Shown one piece after another: positions 47,539 to 55,051 of a stretch of 55,906 nt of DNA. The position numbers and the translations under genes were made by a program. This DNA is from CAYNFH01 sp964396385 (lineage in GTDB: Bacteria; Armatimonadota; Chthonomonadetes; Chthonomonadales; CAJBBX01), in assembly GCA_964396385.1 (NCBI GenBank), contig CAYNFH010000012.1:1-55906 (forward strand), in the 5' to 3' direction. The notes under the pieces are model-generated. The model searched no databases. It saw nothing but the letters and a program-made list of their open reading frames with translations, and was not told the origin of the DNA. Numbering within the stretch: position 1 is the first letter of the stretch; every line of letters starts with the position of its first letter.

Positions 47539-47628
47539 GTCATTCCGAGCGGAGCGAGGAATCTGCTTTTCTCCGGCAGAGTACATACAGCAACCGTAAA
47601 GCAGATCCCTCGCGGAGCTCGGGATGAC
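47539..47628. repeat. GTCATTCCGAGC palindromic element, copy 3
   Basis: GTCATTCCGAGCGGAGCGAG to GCGGAGCTCGGGATGAC, with AATCTGCTTT/AAAGCAGAT inner arms. It begins 25 bases after the rnpB end and may serve as its terminator or as a double-strand barrier. Confidence 0.93.
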
Positions 47629-47655
47629 ATTCGTCATCCCCGCCCGGCCTTCGTC

Positions 47656-50600
47656 TTACCGCTGTTCCGGCTGACCGGACTTTCGGGCGTTGCCCGCCAC
47701 CCTATCCACCGGGAACGGCGGGTGCTGGTAGTGGGGCGTCGGGTTCTTCTTGAGCTGCTCCTGGATGTAGGCGATGGCCCGCTCTAGCTGCGGGTCGTGC
47801 CCCTCGTTCACCTTGTCCGGCGTGTTGCTTACTTCCATGTCCGGATCGATGCCGTGGTTTTCCGCCACCCACCTGCCGTCCTGCGGTGACCAGATGCCGA
47901 ACTGCGGCACAGTGACCCCGCCACCGCCCATCAAGGTATAGTTGCCGCTGATCCCCACAAGGCCGCCCCAGGTCCGCTTCCCGATGATGGGCCCGATCCC
48001 GTACTTGCGGAAGAAGTAGGGGAAGGCGTCTCCGCCGGAGCCAGACCACTCGTTCTCCAGGATCACCTTGGGGCCGTACACGGCGCCGCCGGGTGACCGG
48101 AAGTCTACCCCGTAGCGGGGCGTTGCGATGCTGAGCAGCTTGCGCCCCAGCCTCTCCACAAAGAAGTCTGGAATGAAGCCGCCGCTGTTGTACCGCTCGT
48201 CCACGATGAGGGCATCCTTGTCCGTCTGGGAGTAGAAGCCCTTGCCGAACTCCGTGATCCCTCCGATGCTGGTGTCCGGCACGTGGACGTAGCCCACGCG
48301 CCCGCCGGTGGCGGCCTCCACCTTGCGGCGGTTGCCCTCCACCCAGTCCAGGTAGCGAAGTCCCGACTCGCTGCTTACGGGCCGCACCTGCACGTCCCGC
48401 GCGCCCGCATCGGTGGGCTTGCTGTTGACGCGCAGCGTGACGATCTTCCCTTCCGTGCCCTCGAAGGGCGCATACGGGCTGGTGTCCGTGTGGAGCGGCA
48501 CGCTGTTGACGGCGATCAGGTACTCGCCCTCCTTCACGTTCACCCCCGGCATGGTGAGCGGGGACCGCGAGTCCGAGGTCCAGTTTTCGCCGCGGTAGAT
48601 CCTCTTGAAGCGGTAGTAGCCGCTGTCCGGCTCGAAATCCACTCCCAGGAGTCCCACTCCCACCTGCGGGACCTGCGGATTCTCAGCGCCCTGGACATAG
48701 GCGTGGGAGGTGTTCAGCTCGCCCACCAGTTCGCCCAGGAGGAACGTAAGGTCGTCTCGGTGAGCCACGCTCGGGACCAGGCTGGCGTAACGATCGCCGA
48801 TGGCTTTCCAGTTCAGCCCGTGCATGTTGGGGTCGTAGTAGAAGTCCCGCTCGTACCGCCAGGCCTCCCAGAACTCCTGGTTCCACTCCGCGCGCGGGTC
48901 GGTCCGCATCTGCAGGTCCAGGTTCAGCTTGCCTGCTCCGGCCGCCTGTCCGGGCGAGGCGTCCACGATGCCGTAGGTGCTGCCGGGTGCCGAGTAGAGG
49001 ATCTTGTTGGCGGCCGGGTTCAGGTCGTAGCGGCTGATGCCGGTGAGGATGGTGGAATCGGCCTGCTTCGCCAGGTCGTACTGGTGCAGCGCGTTGCCGG
49101 CCAGATAGAAGACCTTCTCGCTGCCGGAATCCAGAGAGCTGTAGCTGCCGGGCGATACCGGGATGGCGACGATGCGGTCGTACAGCCCCTCCAGGTCTAT
49201 CTTCGTGGGAGTGGGCGCTTTGGCGGCGGGCTTTACAGGCTCCGCGGGCTTGGTCGGATCCGCCTGCTTGGCCTGGATGTCCGGAGTCGTGAGTCGTGAG
49301 TCGTGAGTCGTGAGACCGGAATCGGTTGAAGGTTGAGGGTTGAAGGTTGAAGGTTGTCCCAGCCCCTCGGACCGGTGGCGGGGCTGGGCACTCCAGTTGA
49401 AGGTTGAAGGTTCGGATTCCGGATTCGCTGCGTCGCCGTGTCGCCCCCTCGCCGCGTCCCCTTCTTCTCCCCCTCTCCCCTTCTCCCCCTCCGTCGTCGG
49501 TTTGTCGGGTTTGGGGGCGTCGTCCTTCGGCTTCTCCTCGTCGCTCTCCGGCGCAAAGGGGGACGGCGTGTCCTTGCTGAGGATAAGGGCGTAGATGCCA
49601 GTCGTGTTCTGGAAGTTGAAGTTGATCTCCGGACCCATCAATGTGGGACTGAAGGTGCGGTCCGAGAGGAAGTAGAGGTACTTGCCGCTCTTGTCGAACA
49701 CGGGGTCCCGGTCGTCATACTGCCCGGTGCTCACCCGTGTGGCCTTCTTCTGGTCCATGGAGTAGAGGTAGATGGCGGTCTGGCGGTTGGGCTCCTCCTT
49801 CACGTACGCGATCCACTTGCTGTCCGGCGACCAGGAGCCCATGGGAATCTCGCCGATGGAGCTGGAGTCCACCAGTACTGGAGTCTTGTCCGCCACGTTG
49901 ACGGTCCAGAGCTTCATGGTAGCGTCGCCGTACATCAGCGACTTGCTGTCCGGGGACCAGACGGGGCCGTAGCGGAAGACGTGCCCGTCGTTGGTGATCC
50001 GGGTCTCCTGGCCGGTCCCGTCCTGCGGGCGCACGTATAGCTCGTACTCGCCGGTGCGGTCCGAAAGGTAGGCGATGGACTTGCCGTCCGGCGACCAGGC
50101 CGGGTTCATCTCGCGGACGCCGGGCGTGTTGGTCAGGTCCCGGGTATCGCCCTTCTTGGCGGGCACCGTGAACACGTCCCCGCGGGCGCAGAAGACGGCA
50201 CGCGCCCCGGAGGGAGAGATGCCGTAGGAGGTGATGTTGCTCTCCACGTGGCGCAGCGTGGGCCGGGCGGCGGCCATGTCGCTATAGACGTGGATGGTGA
50301 GCGGCGATTCCTTCTCCGTCTCCAGGTCATACGTGTGGAGCACGCCGCCCTGCTCGTAGACGATGGCGTCCGGCCCCAGGCTCGGCCATTTCACGTCGTA
50401 GTCCGTATAGTGGGTGAGCTGGCGGGTGCTCTTGCTGCGCAGGTCGTAGCAGAAGAGATTCACGGTGAGCGATCGGTCGGAGGCGAAGTAGATCTTGTCC
50501 CCGTGCCACATGGGGTAGAAGTCGGTGGTGTCCGTGTGCGGCAGCTCGGAGTAAGCGTTGTTCTTCAGATCATAGATGGAGATGTACGCCTGGTCGCCGC

Positions 50601-51162
50601 CGCGGTACCGCTTCCAGGTGGCGAACTCCCTATCCAGCCGGTTGTAGGCGATCTTGCCGCCGTCCGGCGAGAAGGAGGCCAGGCCGCACTCCGGCAGCGG
50701 CAGCTCGTGCGCCATGCCGCCGGTCACAGGGACGGTGAACGCCTTCATGAAGCGGCGCGTAAAGGCGGTGCGGGGCGAGCGGAACAGCACGGACTTGCTG
50801 TCCGGCGTCCAGCCCAGCACGTAGTCCACGTCCGGATGGTAGGTAAGCCGCTTCGGCTCGCCGCCCTCGGCGGGGATGACATAGATGTCTGTGTTCCCAT
50901 CGTAATTGCCTGTGAAGGCGATCCACTTGCCGTCCGGCGAGAACTTGGGGAACCGCTTGATGCTGGGGTTGGCGGTGAGGCGGCGCGCGGTGCCGCCGGC
51001 CCGGGGCACCAGCCACAGGTCCCCGCCGTAGACGAACACGATGCTGGTGCGGCTGATGTCCGGCTGCCGCAGCAGGCGCGTGCTGGCGGCTTGCGCGCCG
51101 GCCGCGGCGCACGCGAACGCCAGCGCCACCGCGGCCAGCAGGGTGCGACAAGAGCGTATCAA
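47656..51162 (-). CDS. tricorn-like protease (TolB-like beta-propellers, PDZ, S41)
   Basis: The 1168-residue protein starts at TTG with AGGAGG upstream and has a signal peptide (LLAAVALAFACAAAGAQA). WD/TolB-like blades repeat from 30 to 540 (RFPKFSPDGKWIAFTG, MNPAWSPDGKSIAYLS, SWSPDSKWIAYVKEE). A low-complexity linker (about 555-640), a tricorn core domain, a PDZ domain and an S41 catalytic domain follow. VDERYNSGGFIPDFF and ENEWSGSGGDAFPYFFRKYG hold the nucleophile region. It would degrade peptides in the periplasm. The linker includes QPSTFNPQPST and SGLTTHDSRLTTP, encoded by word repeats at 49286-49425. Confidence 0.92.
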   Translation of the reverse strand: MIRSCRTLLAAVALAFACAAAGAQAASTRLLRQPDISRTSIVFVYGGDLWLVPRAGGTARRLTANPSIKRFPKFSPDGKWIAFTGNYDGNTDIYVIPAEGGEPKRLTYHPDVDYVLGWTPDSKSVLFRSPRTAFTRRFMKAFTVPVTGGMAHELPLPECGLASFSPDGGKIAYNRLDREFATWKRYRGGDQAYISIYDLKNNAYSELPHTDTTDFYPMWHGDKIYFASDRSLTVNLFCYDLRSKSTRQLTHYTDYDVKWPSLGPDAIVYEQGGVLHTYDLETEKESPLTIHVYSDMAAARPTLRHVESNITSYGISPSGARAVFCARGDVFTVPAKKGDTRDLTNTPGVREMNPAWSPDGKSIAYLSDRTGEYELYVRPQDGTGQETRITNDGHVFRYGPVWSPDSKSLMYGDATMKLWTVNVADKTPVLVDSSSIGEIPMGSWSPDSKWIAYVKEEPNRQTAIYLYSMDQKKATRVSTGQYDDRDPVFDKSGKYLYFLSDRTFSPTLMGPEINFNFQNTTGIYALILSKDTPSPFAPESDEEKPKDDAPKPDKPTTEGEKGRGGEEGDAARGRHGDAANPESEPSTFNWSAQPRHRSEGLGQPSTFNPQPSTDSGLTTHDSRLTTPDIQAKQADPTKPAEPVKPAAKAPTPTKIDLEGLYDRIVAIPVSPGSYSSLDSGSEKVFYLAGNALHQYDLAKQADSTILTGISRYDLNPAANKILYSAPGSTYGIVDASPGQAAGAGKLNLDLQMRTDPRAEWNQEFWEAWRYERDFYYDPNMHGLNWKAIGDRYASLVPSVAHRDDLTFLLGELVGELNTSHAYVQGAENPQVPQVGVGLLGVDFEPDSGYYRFKRIYRGENWTSDSRSPLTMPGVNVKEGEYLIAVNSVPLHTDTSPYAPFEGTEGKIVTLRVNSKPTDAGARDVQVRPVSSESGLRYLDWVEGNRRKVEAATGGRVGYVHVPDTSIGGITEFGKGFYSQTDKDALIVDERYNSGGFIPDFFVERLGRKLLSIATPRYGVDFRSPGGAVYGPKVILENEWSGSGGDAFPYFFRKYGIGPIIGKRTWGGLVGISGNYTLMGGGGVTVPQFGIWSPQDGRWVAENHGIDPDMEVSNTPDKVNEGHDPQLERAIAYIQEQLKKNPTPHYQHPPFPVDRVAGNARKSGQPEQR
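49286..49425. repeat. chain of GTCGTGA and TTGAAGG words with two cores, inside the tricorn gene
   Basis: Four GTCGTGA copies (from 49286), core GACCGGAATCGG (49314-49325), four TTGAAGG-type copies, a GC-rich inverted centre (CCCAGCCCC...GGGGCTGGG), two more TTGAAGG, then core TTCGGATTCCGGATTCG (49411-49427). It shows words and cores concatenated. Confidence 0.92.
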
Positions 51163-51207
51163 CGCGATGATTTCCTCCTGGGGTATTCGGGGGGCAGAGA
51201 GACTACG

Positions 51208-51266
51208 GGTGTTCAGGTCTTCAGGTGTTCAGGTGTTCGGGTCTTTCGGAATCCGGACCTGAACGG
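51208..51266. repeat. GTGTTCAG words around a TTTCGGAATCCGGACC core
   Basis: GTGTTCAG, GTCTTCAG, GTGTTCAG, GTGTTCGG (51209-51240), core TTTCGGAATCCGGACC (51244-51259) and a short inverted CTGAACGG. It lies upstream of the tricorn gene. Confidence 0.9.
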
Positions 51267-51391
51267 CCGTTCCTCCTCAATAGTACCAGAGGTAGGCATA
51301 GGGCGTCGAAGCCGGAAAGGAATGGTGGGACGCGTGTTGAACTGTCCGGTGGCGTGTGATTCGGCGCTTCACGCGCGGTAAGGAGCGAACG

Positions 51392-52093
51392 ATGGCCGTC
51401 CCCGCGGAGCGGCTTCCGGCAGCGCGCCCACGGCGCATCTACTATCCGACCTCGGACGGAAAGCCGATGGGCGAGACCGAGAAGCACATCCTCCTCATAG
51501 TGAACACGGTCACTGCGCTTCGCCTCCACTTTCAGGATCGGGCGGACGTGTACGTGTGCGGCAATAACTTCGTTTACTGGGAAGAAGGGAATCCGAAGGC
51601 GAGGGTTGCACCGGACACGTACGTGGTGTTCGGAGTGGACAGGTCTATTCGCGACTCCTACATGGCCTGGAAGGAAGGAGGACGGCTGCCGGAGGTGGTC
51701 TTTGAGTTCACCTCCAGGAAGACGAGGCGGGAGGACCTTGGCCGCAAGCTCCATATCTACCAGGACCTTATGAAGGTGCCGGAATACTTCCTCTTTGATC
51801 CCACTCAGGACTACCTGACACCGGCCCTGCAGGGCTTCCGCCTAAAGCGTGGGCTATACACCCGCATAGAGGGCGAGGACCAGTTGCACAGCGAGAGCCT
51901 AAACCTCGACCTGGAGGCTCAGGGAGTTAACCTGCGCTTCTACGACTCGGAATCCGGCAAGCTCCTGCCCTTCGCGGAAGACCTCGCCCGCACCGCGGAG
52001 CAAGAAGCGGCACGCGCCGAAGCCGCGGAGGCCGAGTTGAAGCGGCTACGGGCAGAATTGGACGCCCTCCGCCGAGGCGGCGGCCCGGAGTAA
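51392..52093 (+). CDS. Uma2 family (DUF820) putative endonuclease
   Basis: The 233-residue protein matches the PD-(D/E)xK-like Uma2 family. It shows a conserved start (YYPTSDGKPMGETEKHILLI), ARVAPDTYVVFGVD (the PD motif), LPEVVFEFTSRKTRREDLG (the ExxS/K side) and VPEYFLFDPTQDYL. These proteins are abundant in Cyanobacteria, Chloroflexota and related phyla and their role is unresolved. The C-terminus is a charged coiled coil (EQEAARAEAAEAELKRLRAE). AAGGAG stands before the ATG at 51392. It stands alone, convergent with the antitoxin-like gene. Confidence 0.88.
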   Translation: MAVPAERLPAARPRRIYYPTSDGKPMGETEKHILLIVNTVTALRLHFQDRADVYVCGNNFVYWEEGNPKARVAPDTYVVFGVDRSIRDSYMAWKEGGRLPEVVFEFTSRKTRREDLGRKLHIYQDLMKVPEYFLFDPTQDYLTPALQGFRLKRGLYTRIEGEDQLHSESLNLDLEAQGVNLRFYDSESGKLLPFAEDLARTAEQEAARAEAAEAELKRLRAELDALRRGGGPE

Positions 52094-52408
52094 CTACGCC
52101 CTCATGGAGCCCACTGGCTCAGCGGTCTGGATGGAGAACCGCAGCCCCAGTGACTCCAGCACCTGCTGCAGTGTCTTGAACTCTGGGTTGCCGTTCTCTG
52201 AGAGGGCCTTATAAAGGCTCTCGCGTCCAAGGGAGGAGTCGGAGGCTACCTTGGGCATGCCACCGTTGGCTTTGGCTACTTCCCGAAGGGCAACGAAGAA
52301 CGCTTCGGTACCCTCCGCCAGCGAGGCCCGGAGGAACTCAGCCGCGAACTCCCGGTCGCGGAGCTCCTCAGTGAAAGTCTCGTTGAAATCTTTCAGTGTC
52401 ACTCCCAT
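52094..52408 (-). CDS. HigA-like antitoxin/XRE-type DNA-binding protein without a toxin gene
   Basis: The 104-residue protein has the addiction-module antidote layout: an N-terminal helix pair (FAAEFLRASLAEGTEAFFVA) and an HTH (LREVAKANGGMPKVASDSSL, GRESLYKALSENGNPEFKTL, QQVLESLGLRFSI). In the family such proteins usually follow a RelE/HigB toxin gene. Here the upstream neighbour is an ABC exporter 18 bases away, and the other side is the convergent Uma2 gene. GGGAAG is seven bases before the ATG. It is either an orphan antitoxin or a repressor acting on the exporter. Confidence 0.85.
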   Translation of the reverse strand: MGVTLKDFNETFTEELRDREFAAEFLRASLAEGTEAFFVALREVAKANGGMPKVASDSSLGRESLYKALSENGNPEFKTLQQVLESLGLRFSIQTAEPVGSMRA

Positions 52409-52426
52409 GTTCTTCCCACAGCTCCC

Positions 52427-54247
52427 TCACGTTAAGACGCCCGTCGGCTCCTCGCGGAACTGGGCGGCGTGGAGGCGGGCGTAGGCGCCGCCGCGCTCCA
52501 GCAGCTCCTGGTGCGTGCCGCGCTCCACGATCCGCCCCTCCTCCAGCACCAGGATCAGGTCCGCCGCGTGGATGGTGGAGAGCCGGTGCGCGATGGCGAA
52601 GGTGGTGCGGCCGACCATCAGCCCCGTGAGCGCCTGCTGGATCAGCCGCTCGGACTGCGTGTCCAGGGCGGAGGTGGCCTCGTCCAGGATGAGGATGCGG
52701 GGGTTCTTCAGGATGGCCCGCGCGATGGCCACCCGCTGCTTCTCCCCGCCGGACAGCTTGTATCCCCGCTCGCCCACTACCGTGTCATACCCGTCCGGCA
52801 GCGAGGCGATGTGGTCATGGATGGCCGCGGCGCGGGCCGCCGCCTCCAGCTCCTCGTCCGTGGCGTCCGGCTTGCCGTACCGCAGGTTCTCCCGGATGGT
52901 GTCGTGCACCAGGTAGGTCTCCTGCGTCACCACTCCCACCAGCTCCGCCAGCGAGGAGAGCTTCACGTGGCGCACGTCGTGCCCGTCGATCCGCACAGAA
53001 CCCTCCTCCACGTCGTACAGGCGGGGGATCAGGTATGTGAGCGTGGTCTTGCCCGCGCCGGAAGGGCCTACCAGCGCCACCAGGCTGCCGGGGGCGGCGT
53101 CGAAGGTCACGTCCTGCAGCGTGGGCCGCTCCTGGGACGGGTCGTACCGGAAGGTCACGTCCTCGAAGCTCACCTCGCCGCGCACGGTGCGCGGGTCCAG
53201 CGGGATGGCGTCCGGCGCGTCCGCGATCTCCTGCTTCATGTCCAGGTACTCGAAGATACGGTCGAAGAGCGCCAGCGCGCTGGTTACCTCCACCTGTACA
53301 TTGAGGAGCTGGGTGAGCGGGAAGAAGAGGCGCGCCTGGAGGCCCGTGAACGCCACGATGGTCCCCAGCGTGAGGCCGCGGTCGCCGCGCGCCACGATGA
53401 GCCAGCCTGCGAGCCAGTAGACCAGCACCGGCGTGATGGAGAATGTGAGGCCAATGAGGTTGAAGAAGAAGCGGAAGATCATGGCCTGCAGGATCTGCGC
53501 GTTGGTGAGCTGCTCGTTCTCCTGCCGGAACCTGCCGAGCGCCAGCCCCTGCCGTCCGGTGGTCTTGGTGAGCAGCACGCCGGAGACGGAGAGCTGCTCC
53601 TGCATGGTGGAGTTGAGGGCGGCCAGGTGGGTCTGCACCTTGCCCCGGATGTCCCTCGCGTAGCTTCCCACCCTGGAGCCGATGCCCGCGAAGATGGGCA
53701 GCACGCCCACGGAGAGCAGGGTGAGCCGCCAGTCCATGTAGATCATGGCGACCAGCGTGGAGAGGACTGTGGTGACGTTGTTCAGGACGGTCGCGGCCGT
53801 GTCGCTCACCACGGACTGCACGCCGCCCACGTCGTTGGAGAGGCGCGACTGGATCTCGCCGGTGCGGGTGTGGGTGAAGAAGCGCAGCGCCATGCCCTGG
53901 AGGTGCTCGAAGAGCTGGTTGCGCAGGTCCCGCATGATGTGCTGGCCGATGACCACGCTGAGGTAGCCGTAGCCGAGGCCGAAGGCGGTGCTGCCGAGCG
54001 TGGCGGCGAGGGTGTAGAGGGTGTAGCGCGTGACGACGCCCAGGTCCTTCGCCAGGAGACCCTGGTTGACGATGATGCGGAGGAAGAAGGGGGAGAGCAG
54101 CCCCAGGCCGGCGCTGGCGAGGACGGCCATGCCGGTCCAGACCACCTGAGCGCGGTACGGCCGGAAGGAGGCGACCACGCGCCGCACCGTTTCCCGCTGG
54201 ATAGGCCGGTGCGGCATCATCGGGCCGGCGCGCATCATCATTCCCAT
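52427..54247 (-). CDS. MsbA/LmrA-like ABC exporter (fused permease and ATPase)
   Basis: The 606-residue half-transporter has six membrane helices (VVWTGMAVLASAGLGLLSPF to GLTLGTIVAFTGLQARLFFP). A C-terminal ATPase shows Walker A LVGPSGAGKTTLTYL, Q-loop VVTQETYLVHDTI, signature LSGGEKQRVAIARAIL, Walker B ILILDEATSALD and H-loop FAIAHRLSTIHAADLI. It exports lipids, peptides or drugs as a homodimer. The N-terminus is Met-rich (MGMMMRAGPMMPHRPIQRE), so the first start is not certain; ATG at 54247 has no close ribosome-binding site. Transcription would continue into the antitoxin-like gene. Confidence 0.92.
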   Translation of the reverse strand: MGMMMRAGPMMPHRPIQRETVRRVVASFRPYRAQVVWTGMAVLASAGLGLLSPFFLRIIVNQGLLAKDLGVVTRYTLYTLAATLGSTAFGLGYGYLSVVIGQHIMRDLRNQLFEHLQGMALRFFTHTRTGEIQSRLSNDVGGVQSVVSDTAATVLNNVTTVLSTLVAMIYMDWRLTLLSVGVLPIFAGIGSRVGSYARDIRGKVQTHLAALNSTMQEQLSVSGVLLTKTTGRQGLALGRFRQENEQLTNAQILQAMIFRFFFNLIGLTFSITPVLVYWLAGWLIVARGDRGLTLGTIVAFTGLQARLFFPLTQLLNVQVEVTSALALFDRIFEYLDMKQEIADAPDAIPLDPRTVRGEVSFEDVTFRYDPSQERPTLQDVTFDAAPGSLVALVGPSGAGKTTLTYLIPRLYDVEEGSVRIDGHDVRHVKLSSLAELVGVVTQETYLVHDTIRENLRYGKPDATDEELEAAARAAAIHDHIASLPDGYDTVVGERGYKLSGGEKQRVAIARAILKNPRILILDEATSALDTQSERLIQQALTGLMVGRTTFAIAHRLSTIHAADLILVLEEGRIVERGTHQELLERGGAYARLHAAQFREEPTGVLT

Positions 54248-54282
54248 GGGGCTTATGTTACCCGGAGGAGGGCCGGCAGGCA

Positions 54283-54346
54283 GGCGGTCGCCAGTCGACA
54301 GTCATCGGTAGTCAGTCGTCAGTCCTCAGTCGTCGGGCGTCGGTCT
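54283..54346. repeat. CAGTCGTC-type word repeat
   Basis: CGGTCGCCAGTCGACAGTCA, TCGGTAGTCAGTCGTCAGTC and CTCAGTCGTCGGGCGTCGGT are degenerate GTCGTCA words, followed by CTTCCGGTGAC. It lies upstream of the ABC exporter. Confidence 0.8.
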
Positions 54347-54375
54347 TCCGGTGACGGAGCTTCAGGAGTGAGACA

Positions 54376-54418
54376 TTGCCTCAAATTGTGGGGGCGAATC
54401 ACCCCCCATTCCCCATTG
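54376..54418. repeat. CCTCAAATTGTGGGGG palindrome
   Basis: TTGCCTCAAATTGTGGGGGC and CACCCCCCATTCC...CATTGAGG form an imperfect hairpin of the same sequence family as 54511 and 54572. Confidence 0.75.
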
Positions 54419-54510
54419 AGGGTGAGCGTTCGAGCGAGGCGGGACTCCCACGATATGTTGCGGCTCTAGCAGGCGGTGAGAGATGGGCTTGCCGGAGCTC
54501 GCCTGGTACC

Positions 54511-54538
54511 CCAATTTGAGGGGATCCCCTCAAATTGG
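54511..54538. repeat. perfect 28-bp palindrome (CCAATTTGAGGGG)
   Basis: CCAATTTGAGGGGATCCCCT and onward to CAAATTGG is fully self-complementary with no loop. Confidence 0.95.
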
Positions 54539-54571
54539 CGCGGCGGGACACTGTACTGCGATAATTGCGTT

Positions 54572-54609
54572 CCACTACAATTTGAGGCTATGGCCTCAAA
54601 TTGTAGTGG
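54572..54609. repeat. perfect 17-bp inverted repeat (CCACTACAATTTGAGGC)
   Basis: CCACTACAATTTGAGGC (54572-54588) and GCCTCAAATTGTAGTGG (54593-54609) flank a TATG loop. It shares CAATTTGAGG with the previous palindrome. Confidence 0.95.
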
Positions 54610-55051
54610 TTTGCTCCCATCGCTGGACGGGCTCACCCCACCCACGACTTCCGCCCGGACCCCGGCCAGTGGTGGGTGGGGCCGGGCCGGCCGGGGCCCT
54701 GACAGAGTGGCGCGGGCGCGGCAATTTTACACGCGCGTGTCAAATTGCTGGAATCGGACGGCACTGCGGGACAGAGAGAGCCCGGGTGGCGCGTGGTTCC
54801 AGTGATGCGCGGGGGCTTACGAGGGCAAAGACCGGATCGTATGGCGCGATCTATAGCCGCCGATTGGGAGCGCGAATCTCCCTTGTAGGGGCGGTCCGGA
54901 TCCTGTCCCGAGCAGAGCGAGGGATCTCCGCCCGCCTCCGAGCTATGGGAGCGCGATGGGCGGCGGGGGCACGGCCGAAGGCCAGCTAGCCCCAGGGTTC
55001 AGCCCGGGGCGTTGGAATGGTTGCGGCCATTGTGGTGAGCGGTGGCAGGCC

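Larger units (their letters stand above)
54248..55051. other. gene-free, repeat-rich region
   Basis: It contains the GTCAGTCGTC words (54283-54346), three CAATTTGAGG palindromes (54376-54609) and truncated copies of GTAGGGGCGG and CCGAGCAGAGCGAGGGATCT near 54881-54925. Short frames exist but lack ribosome-binding sites and domains. I see no RNA gene. Confidence 0.6.

Noticed and set aside
52469..54469. Long open frame on the plus strand opposite the ABC exporter
   Set aside because: It is the mirror of the codon pattern of a textbook ABC exporter; no domain or signal is visible in it.
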